The notes: generated by a model not told the origin, from the letters alone. Positions 17,664-26,612 are shown, numbered from the stretch's first letter. The stretch: DNA of 64,000 nucleotides from Pseudoalteromonas sp. P1-25 (GCF_001401805.1 NZ_LKDW01000012.1:59060-123059); one strand, 5' to 3'. Translations and numbers: made by a program.

Positions 17664-17689
17664 AAAAGCCCAGTTAAACTGGGCTTTTT
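17664..17689. terminator. Bidirectional terminator between the YbaY-META gene and rlmJ
   Basis: Ten-base stem AAAAGCCCAG / CTGGGCTTTT with loop TTAAA. T-runs follow on both strands, and it sits between two convergent genes. Confidence 0.9.
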
Positions 17690-17717
17690 AGTGCGCGTAT
17701 TTAAATACTCTCACACA

Positions 17718-18557
17718 CTATTCATCTACTAACTGCTCGCTTCGGTAAAAGCCGCTAGGTTTACTTAAAAGCTTAACAAGCTCAGGTAGCACGTTATCCA
17801 TTGTTTGCTTTAATTTCCAGGGCGGGTTAATCACTATCATGCCTGAGGCAGTCATACCGTGTACGTCAGTGTCAGCCTCAGTACCTAGTTCAAATAATTG
17901 AATATTACGCATGCCCGACTCAATCAGACCTTGCTCCATATTATTGATACGCTCTCTATCAACAACAGGGTACCAAATCATATAAGTACCTGTAGCAAAA
18001 CGCTGCTGCGCCTTTATCAGCGTGGTAACAACTGTATCGTAATCGTCTTTAATCTCGTAAGGCGGGTCAATAAGTACACATGCTCGGCGCGAAGCAGGCG
18101 GAAGTAACCCTATTAATCCGACAAAACCGTTTTCGCCACGTACGCGAATAGAACGCTTACCTTGCATGTTTTGCTCAAGTAACTGCAAATCGCGCGGATG
18201 TAATTCAAAAAACCAGCCTTTGTCTTGGCGGCGCAGGTAATGCTCAGCAATTTTTGGCGAACCGGGGTAAAACGCCAACTCATCCCCATCATTAAACGAT
18301 TTAATTAATGAAATATAATCGTTTAGCGCCTCGTGCTCACTGCTATGCTGCCAAAGCTTAGCAATGCCCTCTTTGTATTCTTGTGTTTTTTGCGCATCTG
18401 ATGAACTTAACTCAAAAAACCCCGCACCAGAGTGGGTATCAATGTAATCGAGGGGTTTATCTTTAATGGTTTGATATTGAAGTACCTGTGCAAGTACTAA
18501 ATGTTTAAGCACATCGGCAGGGTTACCTGCATGAAAAGAGTGTCTGTAACTAAGCAT
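17718..18557 (-). CDS. rlmJ: 23S rRNA (adenine2030-N6)-methyltransferase
   Basis: The 279-residue protein matches RlmJ (YhiR) in length and motifs. The N-terminal MLSYRHSFHAGNPADVLKH is the family signature, DTHSGAGFF forms the S-adenosylmethionine site and LIDPPYE is the catalytic NPPY-type motif. It methylates A2030 of 23S rRNA. In some bacteria the homologue (ComJ) is linked to use of external DNA. It is a single-gene unit with the shared terminator just downstream. Confidence 0.93.
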   Translation of the reverse strand: MLSYRHSFHAGNPADVLKHLVLAQVLQYQTIKDKPLDYIDTHSGAGFFELSSSDAQKTQEYKEGIAKLWQHSSEHEALNDYISLIKSFNDGDELAFYPGSPKIAEHYLRRQDKGWFFELHPRDLQLLEQNMQGKRSIRVRGENGFVGLIGLLPPASRRACVLIDPPYEIKDDYDTVVTTLIKAQQRFATGTYMIWYPVVDRERINNMEQGLIESGMRNIQLFELGTEADTDVHGMTASGMIVINPPWKLKQTMDNVLPELVKLLSKPSGFYRSEQLVDE

Positions 18558-18795
18558 GGATGATTTTCGCTATACGCAATTTAATATCGGCAGTGAACCA
18601 CAAGCTCCGTATTTTGGCAACCTATTCACCGCTAAGCGCGCAGTTAAGTGAACCATTTATGAACAAAAAAGCCCCTACCCTGAATTATCACTTAATAAAC
18701 AATAAAATTGTGCTAAAACCACCGTAAATGCTGGCAAAACAACACACTTTGCTTTACATTTGCATGACATTAATTACAGTTATATGAGCGCCTTT

Positions 18796-19026
18796 ATGAA
18801 CAACACAACTCTTCAACAACTCGAACAACTGATTGACTCGCTTATCGAGCGCAACAACCAATTACAAACGGATGTTGCTAGCTTAAAAGAGCAAAATGCA
18901 AAGCTAAGTGATGAAAACGAAATTTTACAACTAGAAGCCCTTGAAAACGAAGAAAAGCAAAAAGATGCTAGCTCTACGTTAACAGGCTTACTTGATAAAC
19001 TACAAAGCGCACAACAGGCAAGCTAA
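18796..19026 (+). CDS. Short coiled-coil protein of the TIGR02449 / ZapB-like type
   Basis: From the ATG at 18796 the product has 76 residues and is a nearly continuous coiled coil (LQQLEQLIDSLIERNNQL, then LKEQNAKLSDENEILQLEAL). It is directly in front of zapA with a one-base overlap of stop and start (TAATG). That position and size fit the TIGR02449 family next to zapA in many gammaproteobacteria, suggesting a role with ZapA at the division ring. In-frame ATGs also exist at 18760 and 18784, but neither has a ribosome-binding site; a weak GAG lies before 18796. Confidence 0.8.
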   Translation: MNNTTLQQLEQLIDSLIERNNQLQTDVASLKEQNAKLSDENEILQLEALENEEKQKDASSTLTGLLDKLQSAQQAS

Positions 19027-19328
19027 TGTCTGAGCTGCAAAACCAGCGGGTCACAGTTGAGTTGCTAGGTAAAGAGCAGCAGTTTGCATGCCCTGTTGGG
19101 CAAGAAGATGCATTAATAGCAGCAGCAAAAAATTTAAATGACTTGGTTGAGCAAACAAAGCAACGCTCATCAGTTCGCAACGAACAACAAGCGATACTTT
19201 TAGCAGCACTTACACTTAGCCATGAGTTACTAGAAGCTAAAACGCACGCCAGTGTAGAGCAACAACAGCAAGATCAACTCATTGATAAACTCAGCCAATG
19301 CTTGGCGAGTGACCCAACAAAAAAATAA
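19026..19328 (+). CDS. zapA: Cell division protein ZapA
   Basis: The 100-residue protein has the ZapA N-terminal domain (VTVELLGKEQQFACPVGQEDAL, then AAKNLNDLVEQTKQR) and a C-terminal coiled coil. ZapA binds FtsZ and bundles its filaments at midcell. It is coupled to the upstream coiled-coil gene. The usual gammaproteobacterial downstream neighbours, 6S RNA and the formyltetrahydrofolate cyclo-ligase gene, are absent; a terminator follows at once. Confidence 0.92.
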   Translation: MSELQNQRVTVELLGKEQQFACPVGQEDALIAAAKNLNDLVEQTKQRSSVRNEQQAILLAALTLSHELLEAKTHASVEQQQQDQLIDKLSQCLASDPTKK

Positions 19329-19349
19329 AAAGCGCCCCGTGCGCTTTTT
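19327..19349 (+). terminator. Terminator of the zapA unit
   Basis: Nine-base stem AAAAAGCGC / GCGCTTTTT with loop CCCGT, overlapping the zapA stop codon and ending in a T-run. Confidence 0.9.
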
Positions 19350-19390
19350 GTTTATTATGATAATAAATAAATGTTGCGCAGAGACACACA

Positions 19391-20413
19391 ATGACGTTAA
19401 AACCCCTTTTAGTAACTGTAATCCCCGCTCTTTTTATTACCCTTAGCCTATTTTCTCAATCTACTCAGGCAGCGGTTACTTGGCAGCAAATTAACGACAA
19501 TGTGCAATTTTTAAAACAACAAAATAAGCTACGCTTTTACGATTCAAACCAAGTGCTCATAGAGGGCGAACAATGCGCACTAATGGTTGATGCAAGCGGG
19601 AACTTTGCAGCCGTTGAAGCACTGGCAAAACAGTTAAAAAAACGCCTTAAAACCCCGTTATGTTATTTAGTAGCGACCCACTTTCATGACGACCACTTGC
19701 TAGGCATGGCCGTATTACAAAACGCCTTTCCAAAAGCACAGCTAATAGTGCATAAGCAAGTAGCCGATAACTTTGCCACATACCAGCAGGCGTACGATGA
19801 TAAGTTAGCAGGCTATGAAAAAAGTATAGAACTGAGCTATCAGCGCTTAGCCACATTGCCCGAACAACAGCAAACACAGTGGCGCGAAAAGCTCTCTTTA
19901 GCTAAACAGCGTTTTTTACGTTGGAAAACCTATAACTTAGAATCACCTACAACTGTAATTAGTGAGCCACAAAGTATTGATTTAGGGAACTTTGCCGTAC
20001 AAATAAAGCCCGAAAAAGCCCATACAAACGGCGATTTAACGCTCAGTACCAATAATGGCGCGCTGCTAATAGGCGGCGATATTGTGGATTGGCTACCCTA
20101 CCCTGGTCACGGTCAATTACAAAATTGGCAAGCCCTACTCAAACGCTATATTAATCAGCCTAATTTGCGTACAATACTTCCCGGCCACGGCGAGGTGCTT
20201 AAAAAAACGCAACTTCAGCAACCTTTATTGTTTTTAACAAATTTAACTACCCATGTTAAAAACAATAAAAAACAATCACTTGATGAGCTAATCAACAGTT
20301 TCCCTGTGGATGTATTAGCGCCGTACAAACAAGAAGCGTTAAATACAAAATCGAGCCAATTATTTTTACAAGCAGGGCTCAAGCGCGCTCAATTAACTCA
20401 GCACACGGAATAG
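19391..20413 (+). CDS. Exported metallo-beta-lactamase-fold hydrolase
   Basis: The 340-residue protein has a signal peptide (about 1-27, ending TQAAV) and the metal-binding motif THFHDDH (His97, His99, Asp101, His102). Further ligands are in NGDLTL, LIGGDIVDW and LPGHGEV. It therefore belongs to the MBL-fold hydrolases, acting in the periplasm or at the cell surface. A long helical insertion (about residues 130-185) distinguishes it from true beta-lactamases of class B. The substrate is unknown; a lactamase role should not be assumed. mltD follows 30 bases later and may be cotranscribed. Confidence 0.82.
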   Translation: MTLKPLLVTVIPALFITLSLFSQSTQAAVTWQQINDNVQFLKQQNKLRFYDSNQVLIEGEQCALMVDASGNFAAVEALAKQLKKRLKTPLCYLVATHFHDDHLLGMAVLQNAFPKAQLIVHKQVADNFATYQQAYDDKLAGYEKSIELSYQRLATLPEQQQTQWREKLSLAKQRFLRWKTYNLESPTTVISEPQSIDLGNFAVQIKPEKAHTNGDLTLSTNNGALLIGGDIVDWLPYPGHGQLQNWQALLKRYINQPNLRTILPGHGEVLKKTQLQQPLLFLTNLTTHVKNNKKQSLDELINSFPVDVLAPYKQEALNTKSSQLFLQAGLKRAQLTQHTE

Positions 20414-20443
20414 TGTTAACAAATAAAGGTACTTTTAAAAGAG

Positions 20444-21928
20444 ATGATAATTCGCGGATTGTGTTTAATTTTTGCGTGTATTTTAATGTTTGGTTGCAGC
20501 TCCACAGAAAATGCAGAGCCTGTTGAAGCACCACAGATTTTCACTCACTTTGAGCCAAGCTACGAAAACCAAATTGACCTTGAGCCAGCAGAGCCAAAAC
20601 AATTACAACAAGCAAAGCCTGCCCCGCCGGTAAAAGCAAAAAAAAACGTTGTAAAAAAACGCCCCGCGAAAGCTAAAAATCTATGGGTGCATATTGCCAA
20701 CAACCTACATTTTACGGTGTATCAAAATCGCGCCTTAAAAAAGCGCATTAACTGGTATTTAAAACAACCTAACTATTTACCCACTGTAAATAAACGCGCC
20801 GCGCCTTATTTGTACCATATAGTAAAAAAAATTGAGCAAAAACGCCTGCCTATGGAACTGGCTTTATTGCCTTTTGTAGAAAGTGATTTTAGACCCACCA
20901 TTGCTTCGTCGCAGCAAGCGGTAGGCGTTTGGCAGTTAGTGGCCGCCACCGCACATCATTTTGGGGTTAAATCCGATCAGTGGTATGACGGACGACAAGA
21001 TGTACTTGCTTCCACCGATGCCGCACTTGAATACCTTAGCTATTTACACAAACGCTTTGATGGCGACTGGCTTCACGCACTAGCGGCATATAACAGTGGT
21101 GAAGGCCGAGTTAAACGAGCCATTGAGCGAAATAAAAAACGCGGTAAAAGTACCGATTATTTTTCTCTAAAGCTGCCAAAAGAAACGGCCGAATACGTGC
21201 CTAAACTGTTAGCGCTAAGCTACTTAGTAAAGCACCCGCAAAAAGGCTTTAAGCGCCCTAAACTTGCTAATAAACCAATAACAACCCTAATGAACATTGG
21301 CCAACAGTTTGATTTTTCGGTCATTGCTAAGCTCTCTGGGGTTGGCTCAAAACAGTTGCACGCGCTTAACCAAGGTTATTTAAAAAATCAGAGTTCACCT
21401 AATGGTCCCCATTCATTGCTTTTACCTATTGGCCAAGAGGCACTGTTAAAAAGTCAGTTTTTTAAGTCTAATTTTGCAGGCGAATACATCGTTAAAAAAA
21501 ATGATACGCTATACAGTATTGCAAGGCGCTTTAGCATGTCGGTAAGCGCGTTAAAGCAGCTCAATGGCAAACAAAATAATATGATAGGGATAGGTGAAAA
21601 ACTGTTTGTTGGACAGCCTAAAACGCTCCCCAAATCGCTCACTATAGATTATCAAATTAGTCCATATTTGGAGCCTCAAGAAGTCGTGATCCCAACCATA
21701 GAAATAGACTATGAAGTAAAACAAGGCGATAGCTTGTGGAGCATTAGCCAGCTTTACGAAGTGCCGCACAGCGATTTAGCTAAATGGAACAACTTAAGTG
21801 CCTCAAGCATTTTAAAGCCTGGCACGCAATTAACGCTATTTATTCCCCAGGCAGAACAACCCAAGCAACCGCAGCAAAAACAAGATTTACTGCAAGATCT
21901 ACAAAAATCACTTATTCAACCACGCTGA
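20444..21928 (+). CDS. mltD: Membrane-bound lytic murein transglycosylase D with two LysM domains
   Basis: The 494-residue lipoprotein has a lipobox (ILMFGCSS) and a Lys/Pro/Ala-rich linker. The SLT domain (about 125-245) has its catalytic glutamate in PFVESDFRP (Glu146) and the motif LAAYNSGEGRV. Two LysM domains begin at about residues 347 (EYIVKKNDTLYS) and 422 (DYEVKQGDSLWS). It cleaves the glycan strands of peptidoglycan at the inner face of the outer membrane. In E. coli mltD lies beside gloB, another MBL-fold gene; here the neighbour is an exported MBL protein, not a glyoxalase II. Confidence 0.92.
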   Translation: MIIRGLCLIFACILMFGCSSTENAEPVEAPQIFTHFEPSYENQIDLEPAEPKQLQQAKPAPPVKAKKNVVKKRPAKAKNLWVHIANNLHFTVYQNRALKKRINWYLKQPNYLPTVNKRAAPYLYHIVKKIEQKRLPMELALLPFVESDFRPTIASSQQAVGVWQLVAATAHHFGVKSDQWYDGRQDVLASTDAALEYLSYLHKRFDGDWLHALAAYNSGEGRVKRAIERNKKRGKSTDYFSLKLPKETAEYVPKLLALSYLVKHPQKGFKRPKLANKPITTLMNIGQQFDFSVIAKLSGVGSKQLHALNQGYLKNQSSPNGPHSLLLPIGQEALLKSQFFKSNFAGEYIVKKNDTLYSIARRFSMSVSALKQLNGKQNNMIGIGEKLFVGQPKTLPKSLTIDYQISPYLEPQEVVIPTIEIDYEVKQGDSLWSISQLYEVPHSDLAKWNNLSASSILKPGTQLTLFIPQAEQPKQPQQKQDLLQDLQKSLIQPR

Positions 21929-21995
21929 GTTTATAAAGCTCGGTATTTCGCGTAAAATCGGCGTTTAACTTAGTCAAAAACTTAAAGAGACAAGC

Positions 21996-22484
21996 ATGCA
22001 AATTAGCAAAAATTCAGCAGTTGAATTTCATTACACCTTAAGCGAAGCGGGCGAGCAACTAGAAAGCAGTGTAAACCACGCGCCGCTTAGCTATATTCAT
22101 GGCAGCGAAGGCATGCTTCCTGGCTTAGAAAAAGCCCTTGAAGGCAAAGCTGCAGGCGATAAGTTTAGCGTAACACTTGAACCTAGCGAGTCATACGGTG
22201 AGCGCGTTGACGATTTAATTCAGCGTATTCCACTTAAGCACCTACAAGGTGACGTAAAAGTGTGGAAACCAGGTATGACTGCGATGGTGCACTCAAACCA
22301 AGGGCAGCACCAAGTAACATTAGTTAAAGTAGGCCGCTTTAATGCAGATTGCGATTTAAACCACCCGTTTGCAGGCAAAACGCTAACGTTTGATTTAGAA
22401 GTGGTATCGGTTCGTGAAGCAACCAGTGAAGAAATTTCGCATGGCCATGTTCACGCAGAAGGCGGCTGCGGTCACTCTCACTAG
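21996..22484 (+). CDS. slyD: FKBP-type peptidyl-prolyl isomerase, SlyD-like
   Basis: The 162-residue protein has the SlyD layout. An FKBP domain (EFHYTLSEAGEQLESS, then LPGLEKALEGKAAGDKFSV) carries an inserted chaperone flap (about residues 65-125). A short metal-binding tail (HGHVHAEGGCGHSH) ends it, much shorter than the His-rich tail of E. coli SlyD. It assists protein folding in the cytoplasm and, in E. coli, nickel delivery to hydrogenase. A GAGA ribosome-binding site precedes the ATG. Confidence 0.9.
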   Translation: MQISKNSAVEFHYTLSEAGEQLESSVNHAPLSYIHGSEGMLPGLEKALEGKAAGDKFSVTLEPSESYGERVDDLIQRIPLKHLQGDVKVWKPGMTAMVHSNQGQHQVTLVKVGRFNADCDLNHPFAGKTLTFDLEVVSVREATSEEISHGHVHAEGGCGHSH

Positions 22485-22510
22485 TCACATCCCTAAAATT
22501 AGGAGCAAGT

Positions 22511-23239
22511 ATGTCTAAGGTTGCTATTGTTACAGGCGGTACAAAAGGCATTGGATTAGCAGTTGTAAAGCGCTTTATTGAAGATGGCTACACGGTGCAC
22601 AATTTAGATATTGAGTACAGCGAGCTGGGTACTTTTCACCAATGCGATGTGAGTAATGTTAGTGCTGTAAAAGCATGTATTACGGCCATTTGTAATCGAA
22701 GCCCGCGCATAGATGTACTTGTTTCTAACGCCGGTAAACACCTCAGTGCTAGCATAGAGGATACCGATGAGGACACCTTCGATGCGTTATTTGCATTGAA
22801 CGTGAAAGGGGCCTATGCGGCTGTACAAAGTGTACTACCAAGCATGAAAGCGCAAAACAATGGCGCCATTATTTTAATAGCCTCAGATCAGGCAATAATT
22901 GGTAAACCTAACTCGTTTGCCTACAACCTGACAAAGCATGCTCTGGCTTCTATGGCAAAAACCACAGCGCTTGACTACGCGCAATTTAATATTCGCGCAA
23001 ATGCGGTATGCCCAGGGACAATAGAAACCCCTCTATTTCATAACGCCATAGATGCTTATTGTAAAAAAAGCGGTGCTAATAAGGCAGATATAGTGGCAGA
23101 AGAGGCAAGCCTTCAACCCCTAAACCGCTTAGGCCAAGCTGATGAAGTTGCCGCGCTAGTTAGCTTTTTAGCAAGTGATGATGCAAGCTTTATAACCGGT
23201 AGCCTGCAAAGTATAGATGGCGGCTATACAACACAATGA
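22511..23239 (+). CDS. Short-chain dehydrogenase/reductase, possibly acting on a deoxy sugar acid
   Basis: The 242-residue protein is a classical SDR. The cofactor motif is TGGTKGIG, the strand motif is SNAG, and the catalytic residues are in LIASDQ (serine) and YNLTKHA (tyrosine and lysine). The C-terminus has the common end FITGSLQSIDGGYTTQ. NAD preference is suggested by the aspartate at the end of the second strand (HNLDIEY). Because a COG3618-type amidohydrolase follows directly, a role in oxidising a sugar or 2-keto-3-deoxy sugar acid, as in L-fucose breakdown, is plausible but not shown. Confidence 0.85.
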   Translation: MSKVAIVTGGTKGIGLAVVKRFIEDGYTVHNLDIEYSELGTFHQCDVSNVSAVKACITAICNRSPRIDVLVSNAGKHLSASIEDTDEDTFDALFALNVKGAYAAVQSVLPSMKAQNNGAIILIASDQAIIGKPNSFAYNLTKHALASMAKTTALDYAQFNIRANAVCPGTIETPLFHNAIDAYCKKSGANKADIVAEEASLQPLNRLGQADEVAALVSFLASDDASFITGSLQSIDGGYTTQ

Positions 23240-23243
23240 GCAC

Positions 23244-24089
23244 ATGCCGATGAGCCAAAAAATTATTGACCCCCACGTGCATTTTTTTAACCTTGCCGAG
23301 GGGCAATATACCTGGCTGCAAGGCGAAAACCCACCAGCATGGCCAAATTTAGAGTTAATAAAACAACCTATTAGTGAAAAAAAGCTAATAGGGAGCAGTG
23401 ACTTTACCCTCGCCGGTATAGTACATATAGAGGCTGGTTTTGATAACAACGCCCCCATTAACGAACTCAATTGGCTAACGGCGCATTTAAAAAAGCTCCC
23501 CTTTAAAGCCATTAGTTACGCACAGTTAGATTGCGTACCTGTGCAATTTGAAAAAGCAATTAACGACCTTGCACACCCGCATATAATCGGCATACGGGAT
23601 ATAACCGAAGGCGCAGACGCACAGCGATTATTTAACCCCGCTTGCTTTGGTAATTTGCAAACTCTTTGCCAGCAAGGGCTGCATTATGAAGCGCAGTTTG
23701 AGCTTGAAAATACTGTCGTAGCCGCTCAGCTTGCTCGTTACGCTAAGGCGCTGCCTCAGCTAAAAATAATAATAAACCATGGCGGCTTACCTAATAATAT
23801 TAATAACTGGCAACAAAGCATTCGCATGCTAAGCGCGTACACTAATATAGCGATTAAGTTTTCGGGTTTTGAGCTTTTAGCGTTAAATTTACAACAGCAG
23901 CAATACTGTTTTGACACTTTGTTCTCGTACTTTGGCGAGCAGCGTATTATGTTTGCGAGTAACTTTCCGGTTTGCCAAATTAACGCAAGCTATAATGATG
24001 TTTGGCATAGCCATCAAGCCTTATGCAAAACAAATAAAATATGGCATAACCTCAGCTACGCAAATGCTAAGCATTTTTATAATATGTAG
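23244..24089 (+). CDS. Amidohydrolase-family protein, sugar lactonase-like (COG3618 type)
   Basis: From the ATG at 23244 the product has 282 residues with a TIM-barrel amidohydrolase pattern. DPHVHFF gives the first metal-binding pair, IINHGG the next ligand, and MFASNFPVC closes the barrel. In L-fuconolactonases the last motif is usually SDWPV with a catalytic aspartate; here it is asparagine, as in a common subgroup. Lactone hydrolysis is the best guess. The start lies four bases after the SDR stop, so the two are coupled. A longer version from 23217 would overlap the SDR and has no better signal. Confidence 0.78.
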   Translation: MPMSQKIIDPHVHFFNLAEGQYTWLQGENPPAWPNLELIKQPISEKKLIGSSDFTLAGIVHIEAGFDNNAPINELNWLTAHLKKLPFKAISYAQLDCVPVQFEKAINDLAHPHIIGIRDITEGADAQRLFNPACFGNLQTLCQQGLHYEAQFELENTVVAAQLARYAKALPQLKIIINHGGLPNNINNWQQSIRMLSAYTNIAIKFSGFELLALNLQQQQYCFDTLFSYFGEQRIMFASNFPVCQINASYNDVWHSHQALCKTNKIWHNLSYANAKHFYNM

Positions 24090-24135
24090 GGCGTGTTGAT
24101 CTATATTAAATTTAACCACTTACTTAAATGCGGCA

Positions 24136-24513
24136 ATGACTATGACACTACATTCGCGATTATCAGCCCTTGGCATCTTTACTATTTTAAGTGGTTGCGC
24201 GTCTAACACGCAGCCTACTCCTAAGCTGCATCATGCCTTACTTACCGCGCCAAATAGCCAAGCAGTTTCGCGTGTTATAGAGCGCCTAATGCATATAAAA
24301 AACATAAAACTTGCTGACGATGTATTTATGCACTCCAGCACCTTTACTCTTAAAAACACTAACCGTAGCGATATAACGGCTAATCAGCAGCGCAACTTTC
24401 CCGATCAATTTGAGCTAATGATAAACAATAACCGCTGCTATATACGCCACCTTGATAGTAAAGCCACCGCTGAAATAAACAGCGTTACGTGTTCAATTAA
24501 CCCTTCTAATTAA
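24136..24513 (+). CDS. Small lipoprotein of unknown function
   Basis: The 125-residue product has a lipoprotein signal with a clear lipobox (FTILSGCAS). The rest is hydrophilic with two cysteines (NNRCYIRHL and SVTCSINP) that could form a disulphide in the periplasm. No family is recognised. It lies 46 bases after the amidohydrolase and before a strong terminator, so it is probably the last gene of that unit. Confidence 0.7.
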   Translation: MTMTLHSRLSALGIFTILSGCASNTQPTPKLHHALLTAPNSQAVSRVIERLMHIKNIKLADDVFMHSSTFTLKNTNRSDITANQQRNFPDQFELMINNNRCYIRHLDSKATAEINSVTCSINPSN

Positions 24514-24575
24514 TCCCTTAAAATATTCAAGCGTTATTGCTCATAGGTATTAGGTGCGGTCACACAGCTATAAAG

Positions 24576-24607
24576 AAGCCGGTAAGTGAGCTATCACTTA
24601 CCGGCTT
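24576..24607. terminator. Strong bidirectional terminator in the sugar-acid region
   Basis: A perfect 14-base stem AAGCCGGTAAGTGA / TCACTTACCGGCTT with loop GCTA, between convergent genes; T-rich flank on plus, CTTTAT on minus. Confidence 0.9.
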
Positions 24608-24643
24608 TTACTTTTAAACAATAGTATTTAAATAACGCTTAGG

Positions 24644-25819
24644 CTATTTAATTTCTACACGCTGCGAGCGCATAACAATCTCATCGTTTAATTCAATGCC
24701 TAAGCCTGGCTCTTCTGATACTTCAAAAAAGCCATTTTTAGGCTGTGGATCTTGTAAGCACAGCTCACGGTTCCACTTTTTAATGGCATAAGTATGATGC
24801 TCATGAATCAAAAAGTTTGGAATAGCGGTTTCTAAATGCAATGATGCGGCAGTCGCAACGGGACCACCACATACGTGCGCCTGAATACGCACATCAAAAA
24901 TATCGGCGTAGTCACATACTTTTTTAGTTTCAGTAAAACCACCGCATAAGCCGATATCAGGCTGTAGTACATCAATGCTTTGATCTTCTAAATAAGGGCG
25001 CACACCCCAGCGGTTGTATAAACGCTCGCCACCAGCAATGGGCACGGCCACTTTATCGGCTACTTTTGCATGTAAAGAATGATTTAAGTAGTTAACGGGT
25101 TCCTCGTAGTACATACAATCAAACTCTTCGGCTATTTCGCCAATTTGAATAGCAGAAGTTGCGCCAGGCAAGCTGTGGCATTCAAAAATAATATCCACTT
25201 CATCACCCACCGCTTCACGTATAGCTTGCATACGCGCACGGTATAACTTCATTTCACCACGAGAAATAATTTTAGTGCGGTCGTAATATGTATTCCCGTC
25301 TTTATCGTATTGAATAGGGTCAACTTTAACTGCATCATAGCCTTCGCCAACCGCTTTTAACGCTGCTTCTGCGTATTCTTGCGGTTGTACTAGCGCTTTA
25401 AACTCGCTGTCCCAGTCAAACTGTAGCTGCGATGCGTAAGTACGTAGTTTATCGTTTACTTTACCGCCCAGTAGTTGATACACAGGTAAGCCAAGTGCTT
25501 TACCTTTTATATCCCAAAGTGCTGTATCTATGGCGCTCATCGCTGCATACACAACAGGGCCGCCACCTAAACCCCAAAAGCTTTCGCGTAACATACGCGA
25601 CCATAACTTTTCGGTTTGAAATGGGTCGTGCCCAATTAAAAAAGCATCAGCCATTTCTTTTATCATTGCTGCCGCTGCGCTGTGGCCTAAATCGTAAGCT
25701 AAACCAGCTTCACCTACACCACTAATACCTTCATCGGTATGAATACGTACAAAAACCGGCGTCCAAGCTGGACGCTCTGGGCAATGAATATCAAATACTT
25801 CTACGCGATTTACTTTCAT
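24644..25819 (-). CDS. Enolase-superfamily sugar-acid dehydratase (mandelate racemase / galactonate dehydratase type)
   Basis: The 391-residue protein has the N-terminal capping domain and C-terminal barrel of the mandelate racemase subgroup. Metal ligands are Glu213 (in IIFECHS), Glu239 or Glu240 (YYEEPV) and Glu265 (AGGERLY). The likely acid/base histidines are His215 and His315 (QAHVCGGP), the arrangement seen in D-galactonate dehydratase-like enzymes. It would dehydrate an aldonic acid to a 2-keto-3-deoxy acid. The exact substrate cannot be told. The class II aldolase gene lies 25 bases upstream in the same direction, so the pair is an operon. Confidence 0.85.
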   Translation of the reverse strand: MKVNRVEVFDIHCPERPAWTPVFVRIHTDEGISGVGEAGLAYDLGHSAAAAMIKEMADAFLIGHDPFQTEKLWSRMLRESFWGLGGGPVVYAAMSAIDTALWDIKGKALGLPVYQLLGGKVNDKLRTYASQLQFDWDSEFKALVQPQEYAEAALKAVGEGYDAVKVDPIQYDKDGNTYYDRTKIISRGEMKLYRARMQAIREAVGDEVDIIFECHSLPGATSAIQIGEIAEEFDCMYYEEPVNYLNHSLHAKVADKVAVPIAGGERLYNRWGVRPYLEDQSIDVLQPDIGLCGGFTETKKVCDYADIFDVRIQAHVCGGPVATAASLHLETAIPNFLIHEHHTYAIKKWNRELCLQDPQPKNGFFEVSEEPGLGIELNDEIVMRSQRVEIK

Positions 25820-25844
25820 TAAAATTCCTTATTAGCCACGCAGG

Positions 25845-26612
25845 CTATTGTGCAAAACTGGGATCAAGTCGGTACGCTTTTCGTAACATGGCAGGCCACG
25901 CTAATTGCCCGCCTGTACTGCCACTATGTACCACATTAGCTTGGTTATAAATATTGTCGATAATTGGCTGTGGCACCGGTATAACCTCTTGTGAACTGGC
26001 TTGTAATGCAAGCTGAATTTCGCAGGCACGTTGCAAGTCATAAAAACGCATAAAGGCATCGCCTACGGTTGGCCCTACGGTTAAGCCACCATGATTTACC
26101 AATAGCATATGATTGGTACTGCCTAAATCATCTTGTAATACTTTGCGCTCGTCATCATTTACAGCTAACCCCTCGTAGCCATGGTACGACAGCGAAGGGA
26201 GCGAAAACATAGAATATTGGCTTAGTGGCAATAGGCCATTTTTTTGTGTCGCAACGGCAATGGTTTCTTTGGTATGTAAGTGAATAACACAGTGAGCATC
26301 TTCACGCACTTCGTGAATGGCGCTATGAATAGTAAACCCCGCAGGGTTAATACTAAACGGAGTATCATCAATAATATTGCCGTGCAAATCAACCTTTACC
26401 AGGTTTGATGCGGTTACTTCGTCAAACGTTAAGCCAAATGCATTTACAAGGTAATGATCAGTCCCTGGTAAACGGGCCGATAGATGCGTGTATATTAAAT
26501 CCCCCCAACGAAAATGCTCTACTAATCGGTAGCACGCTGCTAAATCTACGCGCAATTGCCACTCTTGCTCCGATACTTTATTTTTTAAATCTAGTTGGGG
26601 TAAATCAATCAT
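25845..26612 (-). CDS. Class II aldolase/adducin-family protein
   Basis: From the ATG at 26612 the protein has 255 residues with the zinc-binding motif VIHLHT (His111, His113) and a third histidine in LVNHGGL (His174), as in fuculose-phosphate aldolases. Family members act as aldolases, epimerases or decarboxylases on sugar derivatives. With the adjacent dehydratase it probably cleaves or decarboxylates the keto-deoxy acid formed there. The 26612 start has AAGG eight bases before it; the longer reading from 26645 would add an unusual MCCCTYFKRLI stretch. Confidence 0.85.
   Translation of the reverse strand: MIDLPQLDLKNKVSEQEWQLRVDLAACYRLVEHFRWGDLIYTHLSARLPGTDHYLVNAFGLTFDEVTASNLVKVDLHGNIIDDTPFSINPAGFTIHSAIHEVREDAHCVIHLHTKETIAVATQKNGLLPLSQYSMFSLPSLSYHGYEGLAVNDDERKVLQDDLGSTNHMLLVNHGGLTVGPTVGDAFMRFYDLQRACEIQLALQASSQEVIPVPQPIIDNIYNQANVVHSGSTGGQLAWPAMLRKAYRLDPSFAQ

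Noticed and set aside
19391..20413. Antibiotic-resistance beta-lactamase
   Set aside because: The MBL motif is present, but the long helical insertion and context do not match class B lactamases; only a general hydrolase call is justified.
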